From positions 1 to 35,941 of the forward strand of contig JBCDCP010000010.1 of assembly GCA_039181495.1 (NCBI GenBank): a stretch of DNA of 35,941 nt, given 5' to 3'. This DNA is from JBCDCP01 sp039181495 (GTDB lineage: Bacteria > Pseudomonadota > Alphaproteobacteria > Rhizobiales > Tepidamorphaceae). Both the position numbers and the translations under genes were made by a program. Shown here one piece after another: positions 9,121 through 18,103 of the stretch. Below the pieces are notes generated by a model. It did not search any database, had not been told where the DNA came from, and worked only from the letters and a program-made list of their open reading frames with translations. Every line of letters starts with the position of its first letter. The first letter of the stretch is position 1.

Positions 9121-11862
9121 GTGCGGAAGCCCCTGCTATTTCTCGTGGTCAGCTTCTTCGCCGTCTGGCTAACGGCCATGAACGCCGTTGCACAGACCAA
9201 CGGACAGATAGCTCCGGAAACATCGCCTCAACAGCAGACCGAGCCAGCAAGCACGGAATCGCCGACGGCCAGCGAGACCGGGCCAGCACAATCGAACAAT
9301 CAACCAAGTGGAACCGAGACCGGCGAAACGCCGTTGACCAACGTCGACGCGCTGCCACCCAGCTTGAGAGCGTCGATCGACAACGACCTTCAGACAATTC
9401 GTGGCTTTGATGTCATTCTTAGACAGGTATCAGCCGGACTCGCGCGCGAAACTCTGACTGGGCCCGAGCTCAACGAACTGCGCAATCAGCTTGATGATCC
9501 GCGCAACGAATTGCCCGGCATCATCACCCGGCTCCAGGATCTACTGGGCGACATCGAGGCAAGAGTCGACCAGCTTGGACCAGTGCCGGAAGAAGGGGCG
9601 GCGCCCGAATCGGATGCGGTCGTTGCTCAACGCCAGTTTCTTGAACAAGGCCAGACAACGATTTCCGGCGCCCTTAGCCAGGCCCGCGTGTTGCTGGTAG
9701 GTGCAGATCAGGTCGCAAGTCGGGTTGCTGAACGCAGGCGCGATCGGTTCACGGCAACACTGGCCGCACGCACACAGTCGATTCTTGACCCAGCGCTGTG
9801 GCGCAATGCCGCGCCACTGGTGATGCCGGCCTTTCAGCGCCTATCATTGCTGTTTCAGGAGTCGGCGCGCGCCACCGCGAACCGCGTCATCACCGCTCGG
9901 GATTCGGCCAGCCGAACGGCACTTCTTCAGTTCGGCCTGTTGCTGGCAGCGCTCGCCTTTTCCATCGCAATGCTGGTCTGGGGGTACCGCTATCTCCGCC
10001 GAGAAGTGACAAGCCGCGCCAGTCTGACTGAGCCTGAAGACCGAATGACGCGGCTGACCATCGCTGTATGGAGCCTGATCGTTCAGGGATTTCTGCCACT
10101 GATCGCATTGACCATCGTTCTCATCACAATGGCGTGGATGGACGTGTTCCCACGTCGCTTCGAGACGCTAACTGGCGGCATCGCCATAGGCGCGGGCCTG
10201 TTCTTCATGGTCCGCGCACTGGGTGGTGCCATTCTTCGTCCACGCATTCCTGCCCTGCGGCTCGTATCAGCAACCAATAGCCGCGCGGCGACCATCACAC
10301 GCCTCGTTGTTGTCTTGGGGGCGGTGATCGGCATCGATGCTGCGCTGAACACCGCCTTTGACGTCGTCGCAGCCGAGGTCAGGCTCGAAGTCGCACGGTC
10401 AGCGGTCTTTGCAATTCTTGTTGCGGTTGTTCTTTTTGCGCTTCTGCGCGCCACCCGTACCCGCCCAACACCTGACCAGACGGCCGAGATAGACGTTGAC
10501 GGCGGGTCGGAGACGGTGCCGCTGACCGATGCCGTTCCCGAGCCGACGTTGTCGGGCGGCATGCTGTTCTGGGTAAGGCTCATACTGTGGCTTGGGCTGG
10601 CGGTCATAACGATTACCGCCGTTGGCGGATACATCGCTTTGTCGGCCTACATTGCCGGTCAGATGATCTATGCCGGTGCAGTTCTGGCGACGCTCTATCT
10701 GCTGTTGCGGCTTGCCGACGAGATATCGTTGGCGGTCCTTGCGCCTGACAGCCATACCGGAAACCGGCTGGCCCGCGCCGCCGGCCTGAATCGCAGCGCC
10801 ATGGACCAGCTGGTGGTCATCGCTGGCGGCCTCATTCGCCTGACCCTGATTGTTGTCGCTCTCGTCCTGGTCTTGATGCCATGGGGCTTCGAAACGAGGG
10901 AATGGGCGGCCTGGATCAGACGCGCCTTTTTCGGTTTCCAGGTCGGCGAAATAACGATTTCGCTGTCGGCGATACTGTCGGCGCTCGTTCTGTTTGGCGT
11001 TGGTTATGCGATCACGCGGGCCGTACAAAACTGGCTCGACAACCGTTTCCTGCCGCGCACCGAGCTTGATGTCGGTCTCAAGACATCAATCCGCACCGGT
11101 TTGGGCTATATTGGCATTGTCGCCGCGGCAGCGTTTGCGGTCTCCTTTGTTGGCCTCGACCTTGCCAACCTTGCCATTGTCGCCGGTGCACTTTCCGTTG
11201 GTATCGGTTTTGGCCTGCAATCGGTGGTCAATAACTTTGTTTCCGGCTTGATCCTGCTAGCCGAACGCCCAATCAAGGTGGGAGATTGGATCGAAGCCGG
11301 TGGCGAGCAGGGCTATGTCCGGCGCATCAATGTCCGTTCCACGGAGGTTCAGACCTTCGACCGTGCGAGCGTGATCATTCCCAACTCGGATCTGATCTCA
11401 GGTGTCGTCAAGAACATGATGCACACCGGCAAGCTCGGGCGCATTCGTGTCAATGTCGGTGTCAGCTATGACACTGATATAGACCAGGTGCGCGCAATCA
11501 TCCTTGATTGTGCCAAGAACCACCCTCAGGTGCTGAGCTATCCAGAACCAAGGGTGCATTTCCTCGACTTTGGGGCCAGCTCGCTGGATCTCGCGCTCTA
11601 TGCCTTTCTCGGCGATGTCGACAATTCACTGTCAGTTGCCAGCGATTTGCGTTATGCGATCCTCTCCCGGTTCAGGGAAGCCGGCATCGAAATTCCATTC
11701 CCGCAGCGCGACCTGAATGTGCGCGGGGCAGTCAAGTTTGATCCCATTGGTGACGGGACAGGCATAGCAGATCCGGTGGGCGACCTGGTATTAGCAGCCA
11801 AGCCTGAAACGTCCGAATCCGCCAGCCGCAAAACCAGTAAGAGACGCCAGAGCAAGACATGA
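9121..11862 (+). CDS. DUF3772-containing MscS-family mechanosensitive channel
   Basis: A large inner-membrane mechanosensitive channel. With GTG 9121 the protein starts MRKPLLFLVVSFFAVWLTA, a signal peptide with likely cleavage after AVA (residues 22-24); AGGA lies eight bases upstream. An in-frame TTG at 9076 is the alternative. After a Gln/Thr/Ser/Pro-rich linker, a DUF3772-like periplasmic segment covers about residues 85-170, followed by many membrane helices. The MscS pore helix and beta domain occupy about 661-865 (GALSVGIGFGLQSVVNNFVS, then AERPIKVGDWIEAGGEQGYV). The family opens on membrane tension to release solutes. The stop overlaps the next ATG (ATGA), so the following lipoprotein gene is translationally coupled. 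Confidence 0.92.
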   Translation: MRKPLLFLVVSFFAVWLTAMNAVAQTNGQIAPETSPQQQTEPASTESPTASETGPAQSNNQPSGTETGETPLTNVDALPPSLRASIDNDLQTIRGFDVILRQVSAGLARETLTGPELNELRNQLDDPRNELPGIITRLQDLLGDIEARVDQLGPVPEEGAAPESDAVVAQRQFLEQGQTTISGALSQARVLLVGADQVASRVAERRRDRFTATLAARTQSILDPALWRNAAPLVMPAFQRLSLLFQESARATANRVITARDSASRTALLQFGLLLAALAFSIAMLVWGYRYLRREVTSRASLTEPEDRMTRLTIAVWSLIVQGFLPLIALTIVLITMAWMDVFPRRFETLTGGIAIGAGLFFMVRALGGAILRPRIPALRLVSATNSRAATITRLVVVLGAVIGIDAALNTAFDVVAAEVRLEVARSAVFAILVAVVLFALLRATRTRPTPDQTAEIDVDGGSETVPLTDAVPEPTLSGGMLFWVRLILWLGLAVITITAVGGYIALSAYIAGQMIYAGAVLATLYLLLRLADEISLAVLAPDSHTGNRLARAAGLNRSAMDQLVVIAGGLIRLTLIVVALVLVLMPWGFETREWAAWIRRAFFGFQVGEITISLSAILSALVLFGVGYAITRAVQNWLDNRFLPRTELDVGLKTSIRTGLGYIGIVAAAAFAVSFVGLDLANLAIVAGALSVGIGFGLQSVVNNFVSGLILLAERPIKVGDWIEAGGEQGYVRRINVRSTEVQTFDRASVIIPNSDLISGVVKNMMHTGKLGRIRVNVGVSYDTDIDQVRAIILDCAKNHPQVLSYPEPRVHFLDFGASSLDLALYAFLGDVDNSLSVASDLRYAILSRFREAGIEIPFPQRDLNVRGAVKFDPIGDGTGIADPVGDLVLAAKPETSESASRKTSKRRQSKT

Positions 11863-12422
11863 GCGTGATCGTCACCCACCGCTCCGAGAAGCAATTGCGG
11901 GCATACTTCGGCAGCGCGATCGCAGCATTGATGACCGCTGCAATGCTGGTGCTGTCGGGTTGCGCCAACAATACTGGACTGTCCAATCGGCCTGCGTTCT
12001 ACACCAATCTCGCGCAGCCGGGCGCACGGCTGAACGAGAGCAACGCACGCGACATGATCAACGGCTATCGCAGTTCGAATGGTGTCACCCAGGTCCAGTT
12101 AAACTCGTCGCTCAACACATTGGCGCGTTCCTACGCTGCGGCGCTGGCCGCAAACGCAAGGACCGCACCCAATGTGCGGCCGGATGGCCGACTCAAGTCG
12201 CGCTTGATCTCGGTTGGCTATAACGCTGCCGACGTCGATGAGTCGGTTACCGCCGGCTACTATACATTTGCCGAGGCATTCTCTGGCTGGCGAGACAGCA
12301 ACACGCACCGCAAGGTGATGCTCAAGGCAAATGCCACCGAGATGGGCATTGCTGCCGCCTATGCGCCCAACACCAAGTACAAGGTCTACTGGGTGCTGAT
12401 CATGGCGCGCCCTGCAGGCTGA
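11859..12422 (+). CDS. CAP/SCP-domain lipoprotein
   Basis: A 187-residue secreted lipoprotein. The N terminus has a hydrophobic stretch ending in a lipobox (LVLSGC) with lipidated Cys35. The rest is a CAP (cysteine-rich secretory protein/PR-1) domain: NARDMINGYRSSNG, a central NTLARSYAAALAANAR helix, then FSGWRDSNTHRKVMLKANATEMGIAAAY, which matches the W-x-x-S-x-x-H-x-x-x-M-L pattern around the second CAP histidine. The function of bacterial CAP lipoproteins is poorly known. Its ATG overlaps the channel gene stop by four bases, and the acyl-CoA ligase gene begins 13 bases downstream. Confidence 0.85.
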   Translation: MSVIVTHRSEKQLRAYFGSAIAALMTAAMLVLSGCANNTGLSNRPAFYTNLAQPGARLNESNARDMINGYRSSNGVTQVQLNSSLNTLARSYAAALAANARTAPNVRPDGRLKSRLISVGYNAADVDESVTAGYYTFAEAFSGWRDSNTHRKVMLKANATEMGIAAAYAPNTKYKVYWVLIMARPAG

Positions 12423-12435
12423 ACAGACCGTTCCG

Positions 12436-14055
12436 ATGCTGGACTACGCCGACAGTTACAACGCGCTCTATAGCGGCTTTCACTGGCCCGACATGGCGCG
12501 GTTCAATATCGCAGAGCACTGCCTTGATCGCTGGGCCAAGTCGTCGCCCAACAGGATCGCACTGATCGAGGATTTTGGCGCCGACCGGCCGGCTTCCCAT
12601 TTCAGCTACGGTCAGCTGCACCAAGAGGCGAACCGCCTCGCTGATGCACTGGGCAAGCTCGGTATACGCTCGGGCGATCGTGTGGCGATCATGCTGCCTC
12701 AATCGGCCCGCGTGCCGATCGCGCACTGTGCGATCTACAAGCTCGGCGCGGTCGCGGTGCCGCTGTCTCTCTTGTTCGGTCCCGAAGCGATTGAATACCG
12801 CCTCACGGATTCCGGTGCACGGGCGCTGATCTCATGCGCAGAGGGCTTCGCAAAGCTGTCTGCAACCGGCGTCTCGTTACCGGATCTGGCTCATCAGATT
12901 TCCGCTGATGGCGCCGATGGCGCAATTCTTGGCTGGGATGCACTGACTACCGCCGCGCAAGATCATGTCGGGACAGCAGACACCGGCCCCGACACACCCG
13001 CACTGATGATCTACACCTCAGGCACGACGGGGCCGCCGAAGGGGGCACTGCATGGCCATTCGGTGCTACCCGGACATATTCCCGGGGTGCAGATGCCCCA
13101 TGAATTCCTTCCCCAGCCAGGCGATTGTCTTTGGACACCAGCGGATTGGGCCTGGGCCGGAGGCCTTCTGAACATCCTGCTGCCAGCGCTTTTTCTCGGC
13201 GTCCCTGTCGTCGCGCGGCGCTTTGAGAAGTTTGATCCCGAAGCGGCCTTCGAACTGATGGCCCGTCAGAAGATCCGCAACAGCTTCATTCCACCCACCG
13301 CGCTGAGGATGATGCGGCGGGTCGAGAACCCGCTGCGGGACTTTGATCTCGACCTGCGCACGCTGGCCAGTGGCGGTGAATCTCTCGGCAAGGAAACCTA
13401 TGATTGGGCGAAGCACACGCTCGGACTAACCGTGAATGAGTTCTACGGTCAGACTGAATGCAACCTCATCCTGTCGAACTGCGCCCAGATTGGCGTCAGC
13501 CGGGCCGACTCAATGGGTCGCCCTGTACCCGGCCACACCGTCGCTGTCGTTGATCCGGACGGTCAGGTCTTGCCGCCCGGAGAAGTTGGCCAGATTGCCG
13601 TCCAGCGACCGGACCCGGCCATGTTCCTGCACTACTGGAACAACCCCCAAGCGACCGAAAAAAAGTTTATCGGCGGCTGGATGGTCACGGGCGACCAGGG
13701 CACATCCGATCCGGACGGATACATCCATTTCGTCGGCCGCGATGACGACATCATAACCAGCGCCGGCTATCGCATTGGCCCGGGCGAAGTCGAGGACTGC
13801 CTTATCGGCCACCCCGCGATCGCCCTATGCGCCGTCGTCGGCAAGCCGGATCCGGTTCGCACCGAAATCGTCAAGGCCTTTGTCGTCGTCAAACCCGGCA
13901 TCACGCCCGACAAGGCACTTGAAGAAGAGATCCGCGGCTTTGTTCGTGCGCGGCTGGCAGCGCATGAATACCCAAGGGAAATCACTTTCATCGACAGCCT
14001 CCCCCTCACCACCACCGGGAAAGTGATCCGCAGGTTGCTGCGCGAAGAGGCTTAG
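12436..14055 (+). CDS. AMP-forming acyl-CoA synthetase
   Basis: A 539-residue ANL-superfamily enzyme that activates a carboxylic acid to an acyl-adenylate and then an acyl-CoA. The P-loop-like AMP motif MIYTSGTTGPPKGALHGH begins at residue 191. NEFYGQTECN (A5) and the hinge region VTGDQG...GRDDDIITSAGYRIGPGEVE follow. The C-terminal catalytic lysine is K529 in TTTGKVIRRLL. The sequence is closest in feel to acetyl- or medium-chain acyl-CoA synthetases rather than long-chain FadD, but the substrate is inferred. ATG 12436 has no strong ribosome binding site; ATG 12494 is an alternative. It appears to be the third gene of the channel-CAP-ligase operon. Confidence 0.9.
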   Translation: MLDYADSYNALYSGFHWPDMARFNIAEHCLDRWAKSSPNRIALIEDFGADRPASHFSYGQLHQEANRLADALGKLGIRSGDRVAIMLPQSARVPIAHCAIYKLGAVAVPLSLLFGPEAIEYRLTDSGARALISCAEGFAKLSATGVSLPDLAHQISADGADGAILGWDALTTAAQDHVGTADTGPDTPALMIYTSGTTGPPKGALHGHSVLPGHIPGVQMPHEFLPQPGDCLWTPADWAWAGGLLNILLPALFLGVPVVARRFEKFDPEAAFELMARQKIRNSFIPPTALRMMRRVENPLRDFDLDLRTLASGGESLGKETYDWAKHTLGLTVNEFYGQTECNLILSNCAQIGVSRADSMGRPVPGHTVAVVDPDGQVLPPGEVGQIAVQRPDPAMFLHYWNNPQATEKKFIGGWMVTGDQGTSDPDGYIHFVGRDDDIITSAGYRIGPGEVEDCLIGHPAIALCAVVGKPDPVRTEIVKAFVVVKPGITPDKALEEEIRGFVRARLAAHEYPREITFIDSLPLTTTGKVIRRLLREEA

Positions 14056-14057
14056 TC

Positions 14058-14075
14058 CCGGCACCCACGAGCCGG
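14058..14075. terminator. Weak hairpin between convergent genes
   Basis: CCGGC (14058-14062) pairs with GCCGG (14071-14075) around an 8-base loop, followed by TATTT. It lies just after the acyl-CoA ligase stop, between two convergent genes. The stem is short, so the terminator call is weak. Confidence 0.3.
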
Positions 14076-14090
14076 TATTTGATCGCGAAA

Positions 14091-15239
14091 TCAGGACCTG
14101 ATCCTGTTCCTGGCAGTCCGAACAGAACCGCGAACGGCCTCAAGTACATTTGCCGTTCGGAAGATGATGTTGGGTCGGGGTCGTGTCGATAGCAGCACGT
14201 CACCCATGGCAACAAACTCGCGCAGGACACGCCCCGAGAAGTGGTCCGCTTCAACCGCACAGGAATCGATGGTCGCACCCGGTGTCTCATCGAGCATTGC
14301 CCCGATGACATCGACAAGCGCCATGTGTCCGGGCGATTGCTTCGCGTGGGTTTCATCGAAAGTCGTCTTCCACAGCCAGTAGTGCCCGGGTGAACAGAGA
14401 ATGACGAAACTCACGATCGTCTTGCCGTCGAGCGACAGCTCGGCAATCCGAAGCCGCCCATCGCCGGCCATGTCGGCAACAACGCTACGGAACAGGGCGG
14501 CGCCAGCTGCGCTGTTCTCAAGCGCTGTACCCCGACGTCCTTTCCAGCCGCTCGCCTCCAATGCGATGAAACGCTCACCGGCCTGAGTCAGCTCGGACGG
14601 ATCACGCAACACGCGGAATTGCAGATCGCCTTTGGCCTCGAGATGACTGCGCCGCCGCTTCCACTCCTTTTGCCGTTTGGGACGGACGGCATGGCTGAGG
14701 TAGCCAGCACCATCCAACTCGGTTCTGGCGATCGGCTTCTGATAGCCGTTGTGTACAAACAGCGGCGCCCCTGCCCCAAGCAAATCGATCGCAAAGGCTG
14801 AATCGAGCACCAGATTCGGCATCATCAGAATACGCGGCAGATTTGCCGTATCGGCCAGACCCTGCACCAGAGTCCGGCCAAGAACTTCAGCCACGCCGGG
14901 TTCTGTCAGCGGATGCGATGCTGGTGCGTATGGGTTCGTCCAGACTTCCAGATTGGGCGGAGTCACGATCCAGCGCCGGCGGGTGATCAGCGGCAGAAAA
15001 CCGGACAACCGTCGCGTGCTGCCCTGACCCCGCCAGAACAACGCCGCCTTGAGCACATGTTCGACGCCAAGCGCCTTGGCGGCGTTGACCGCAAATACGG
15101 GATCATAGAACACGTTGGGGCATTCGGCACGGGCAGCCAAATCGGCCCAGTCCGTCCGTATCGACTCGAGCTCCCGCCAGGAACGGAGCTCGAAGTCCAG
15201 TTTTGGATCATCATCCTCGGACAAAGCAGGCCGCAGCAC
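14091..15239 (-). CDS. GNAT/CelD (BioF2)-like acetyltransferase
   Basis: A 382-residue protein of the CelD/BcsL or FemAB-like double-GNAT type. Typical family segments are visible: DWADLAARAECPNVFYDPVFAV near the N terminus, PNLEVWTNPYAP in the middle, the basic HAVRPKRQKEWKRRRSHLEA, and the acyl-CoA-fold end with SPGHMALVDVIGAMLDE. Relatives often belong to polysaccharide or envelope modification, but no such genes flank it here. The start is GTG 15239 and lacks an obvious ribosome binding site, so the true start could be slightly internal. It converges on the acyl-CoA ligase gene and is divergent from the chemoreceptor gene. Substrate unknown. Confidence 0.75.
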   Translation of the reverse strand: MLRPALSEDDDPKLDFELRSWRELESIRTDWADLAARAECPNVFYDPVFAVNAAKALGVEHVLKAALFWRGQGSTRRLSGFLPLITRRRWIVTPPNLEVWTNPYAPASHPLTEPGVAEVLGRTLVQGLADTANLPRILMMPNLVLDSAFAIDLLGAGAPLFVHNGYQKPIARTELDGAGYLSHAVRPKRQKEWKRRRSHLEAKGDLQFRVLRDPSELTQAGERFIALEASGWKGRRGTALENSAAGAALFRSVVADMAGDGRLRIAELSLDGKTIVSFVILCSPGHYWLWKTTFDETHAKQSPGHMALVDVIGAMLDETPGATIDSCAVEADHFSGRVLREFVAMGDVLLSTRPRPNIIFRTANVLEAVRGSVRTARNRIRS

Positions 15240-15345
15240 CGGTGAACAAGTTCAGCTTGATCGCGAGGTGTACGCAAAAGCTGAGCACAGCGAAAGTTCT
15301 TCTCAGCGATGGCGGGTTTGCGGCACTTCACTTCACCGCAAAACC

Positions 15346-15361
15346 TAAGGGTTCTCCCTTA
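15346..15361. repeat. Small perfect hairpin in divergent intergenic region
   Basis: TAAGGG and CCCTTA form a 6-bp stem with a TTCT loop, between the acetyltransferase gene and the chemoreceptor gene. It could be an operator or a leader hairpin; no family is recognised. Confidence 0.25.
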
Positions 15362-15477
15362 CGCATCAACCTCATGTCGCAAGCGGTCTGTTAACTGAGT
15401 CGCGTTAGAAATTCTGAGACGTCCAACCCGGTGCGATCCACCGATTTCTTTCGCAAGACGCAACATTGAGCTCTGCA

Positions 15478-17532
15478 ATGAATGCATCCGTACGCTTCAA
15501 AATCCTGACCATCGCTGTTCTGCCGCTGATCGCTCTGGCGTTGATCAGCGCGCTGTTGATCACGGGCCGGTGGCAACAGGCATCACTGTATGAAGTCCTG
15601 CTGCCCGCAGCCGAAGTCTCACAGGCTGCGAGCGAACTGGTTCATGAGCTGCAGAAGGAACGCGGCACAACAGTGGGGCTGATCGCGTCCAACGGTGCGC
15701 AATCGTTTCGTCAGGCGGTCGATGATCAGCGGAAGCTGACAGACGAAGCACTGGCCCAATACCGCGGGCAGGTTTCCGCAACGCAAATCAGCGCGGTTAT
15801 CCCGCGTCTGGCGGACAGAATCGAGACGATCGAAGCCGCGCTTGGTCAGCTTGCTGATCACCGGACGCAAGTCGATGCCGGAACTGTGACTGTGGGGCAG
15901 AATGTCGCCTACTACACCAACATCGTCGACCGTCAAATCGGATTGATTACCAAGGCGGCAAGCCTGAGCCCGACCCCTGAAATGGTCCAGAAGATGGGCG
16001 TGTTCGCCATCATGGTCGAGGCCAAGGAACATGCTGGCCTTGAACGCGCGATCGGTGCGGCTCTGCTTGCAAGAATTGAGAAAGGTGAATTCAGTTTCGA
16101 TCGCTATCGCGCCTATTTCGACCGCCTAGCCAACGAGCGGCGAACCCTGGCCCGCTTCCGTAGCTACGCGACAGCCGAGCAGGTGGAGTGGTTCGATTCA
16201 ACGGTTCAGGGCCCTGAGGCTGAACAGGTCGAAAAATGGCGCCAGACAATCGTCTCCTTGCCGGAAACCCGCAACAATGGTGGCATCCAGTCAGCCGCTT
16301 GGTTTCAGGCAGCCACCGCACGCATCAATCTGATCAAGCAGGTTGAGGATCGCATTGCCGCCGAAGCAGTCAGCATTGCCAGGTCGGAACTCTCTGCCAT
16401 CCGCACCGAATTAATCACCATCGCCGTTGCGGTGTTGGCCGCCGTGATTGTCGTTTCCGGCCTCGCATTGGTCATCGCTGGCGGCATCAATACGCGAATC
16501 CGGGCCCTTGCACGACGCATCGCCGGTCTGGCCGAGAACGATACCGACAGTGAGATTCCGTCGACGGATGATCAGGACGAATTTGGTGACATCGCACGGT
16601 CATTGGTGACGTTTCGCGATGCGATTGTTGAACGTGCCCAGCTTGAAAGCCGATCAGACGAAGAGCGCGCGAGAGACGAGCAACGTCGAGTGAAGATCAC
16701 CGAGGTCATCACCGGTTTCCGCAGCGAGGTGAGCGAGATCATGGGCAGTGTCGGGGATGCCACCTCGCAACTTGAAACGACAGCCCATGCGCTGACCAGC
16801 ATCGCCGACGGCACGAACCATCAGGTCACCACCGTCGCCGGCGGAGCAGAAGAAGCCTCGGCAAATGTTCAGACCGTTGCCGCAGCGGCCGAGGAACTTG
16901 CCAGTTCCATTGCCGAGATCGACCGCCAGGTGGGACAGACCGACGAAGTCGTAAAACAGGCCTCCCAGCACGCCCATGAAACCAACGCCCAGGTGCAGCG
17001 CCTGACCGACGCCGCCCAGCGCATAGGCGACGTCATCGGGATGATTCAGGAGATTGCCGCGCAAACCAACCTTCTGGCACTGAACGCCACCATCGAAGCG
17101 GCCAGAGCCGGCGAAGCGGGTAAGGGTTTCGCGGTTGTGGCATCCGAGGTGAAGACGCTGGCCGACCAGACCGCAAAGGCGACCGGCGACATCTCTGAAC
17201 AGATCACCACCATCCAGACCGACACCCAGTCTGCGGCCGAGGCTATTGCTGCAATATCGGAGACGATGCAGGAAGTTGATTCGTACACGGCCACCATCTC
17301 AGCTGCCGTCCGGCAGCAGGGCGATGCCACCACCGAGATCAGCCGCAATGTTCAGGAAGCAGCAACCGGCACCCAATCGGTTTCAGAGACCATTGCAGGC
17401 GTTGCAAACGCGGCCAATGAGACCAGCCAGTCGGCCGGACAGTTGGCGATGACCGTCAGCGACCTGACATCTGTTACCGAAAAACTCAACGGAACGGTGG
17501 AACGCTTTCTCGAGGATGTTGCCGCAGCCTGA
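15478..17532 (+). CDS. Methyl-accepting chemotaxis protein with NIT sensor domain
   Basis: A 684-residue transmembrane chemoreceptor. TM1 lies at about residues 8-29. The periplasmic part contains the nitrate/nitrite-sensing NIT signature LVHELQKERGTTVGLIASNG (54-73) and extends to about 300. TM2 is near 312-335, then HAMP to about 390. The cytoplasmic signalling tip is centred on AAQTNLLALNATIEAARAGE from about 527, with FAVVASEVKTLADQTAKA after it. It ends FLEDVAAA, so no C-terminal CheR/CheB-tethering pentapeptide is present. ATG 15478 is preferred over TTG 15466 upstream. NIT domains are thought to bind nitrate or nitrite; the ligand here is inferred. No che genes lie nearby. Confidence 0.92.
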   Translation: MNASVRFKILTIAVLPLIALALISALLITGRWQQASLYEVLLPAAEVSQAASELVHELQKERGTTVGLIASNGAQSFRQAVDDQRKLTDEALAQYRGQVSATQISAVIPRLADRIETIEAALGQLADHRTQVDAGTVTVGQNVAYYTNIVDRQIGLITKAASLSPTPEMVQKMGVFAIMVEAKEHAGLERAIGAALLARIEKGEFSFDRYRAYFDRLANERRTLARFRSYATAEQVEWFDSTVQGPEAEQVEKWRQTIVSLPETRNNGGIQSAAWFQAATARINLIKQVEDRIAAEAVSIARSELSAIRTELITIAVAVLAAVIVVSGLALVIAGGINTRIRALARRIAGLAENDTDSEIPSTDDQDEFGDIARSLVTFRDAIVERAQLESRSDEERARDEQRRVKITEVITGFRSEVSEIMGSVGDATSQLETTAHALTSIADGTNHQVTTVAGGAEEASANVQTVAAAAEELASSIAEIDRQVGQTDEVVKQASQHAHETNAQVQRLTDAAQRIGDVIGMIQEIAAQTNLLALNATIEAARAGEAGKGFAVVASEVKTLADQTAKATGDISEQITTIQTDTQSAAEAIAAISETMQEVDSYTATISAAVRQQGDATTEISRNVQEAATGTQSVSETIAGVANAANETSQSAGQLAMTVSDLTSVTEKLNGTVERFLEDVAAA

Positions 17533-17558
17533 TCGGCCGTCGATAATGCCAAGATGGG

Positions 17559-18101
17559 CTAAGCGGAAAAGCCGCCCGTCTCCAGATAAGCGATTTCGTC
17601 AGCCGTGCTCTCGCGGCCCAAGATCTCATTGCGATGAGGGAAGCGCCCGAAGCGGCGGATCGCATCCATGTGAATCAGGGCGTAGAAGTACCCTTCTTCC
17701 TCGCCACTCACGCGGTTGAGGTCGACACATCGCTCCTGCGCAGCCATGTCCTCTGCATGTGAATAAGGCAGGTAGAAAAACCGTATCGCGGGGGCCGGGA
17801 ACGCCTTATCGAAACCACGCGAGATGGCACGGTCAGCGACCTCCTTTGCCAATCCATCAGTTGCAAAAGCCTGTGGCGTTCCCCGGAAAATGTTGCGCGG
17901 AATCTGATCAAGCAGGAGGATCAGTGCCAGACTGCCTGCAGCATCCTCCTCCCATGACGACAGCTTCCCCTGCGCGGCCAATTCGAAAGCCCCGCGAAAC
18001 CGTTGCTCGCACTGCCGGTCGAAATCGGGACTGCTGCTAAACCAGGTAGCCTCACCCGCAGACCACCAGAATTCGAGAACATCGACTGGCGTAACGTCCA
18101 C
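17559..18101 (-). CDS. DUF924-family protein
   Basis: A roughly 180-residue all-helical protein of the DUF924 family, often described as having a TPR-like fold and no proven function. The family hallmarks are VLEFWW near the N terminus, a DFDRQCEQRF segment, LALILLLDQIPRNIFRGTPQAFATD in the middle and FFYLPYSHAEDMAAQERCV further on. The upstream ligase gene ends MRL-stop, and its AGG gives eight-base spacing to GTG 18101, which I take as start. A TTG at 18107 overlapping the ligase TGA is the alternative. Either way the gene directly follows or overlaps the acyl-CoA ligase gene and is probably co-transcribed with it. A functional link is only suggested by this arrangement. Confidence 0.88.
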   Translation of the reverse strand: MDVTPVDVLEFWWSAGEATWFSSSPDFDRQCEQRFRGAFELAAQGKLSSWEEDAAGSLALILLLDQIPRNIFRGTPQAFATDGLAKEVADRAISRGFDKAFPAPAIRFFYLPYSHAEDMAAQERCVDLNRVSGEEEGYFYALIHMDAIRRFGRFPHRNEILGRESTADEIAYLETGGFSA

Positions 18102-18103
18102 GA

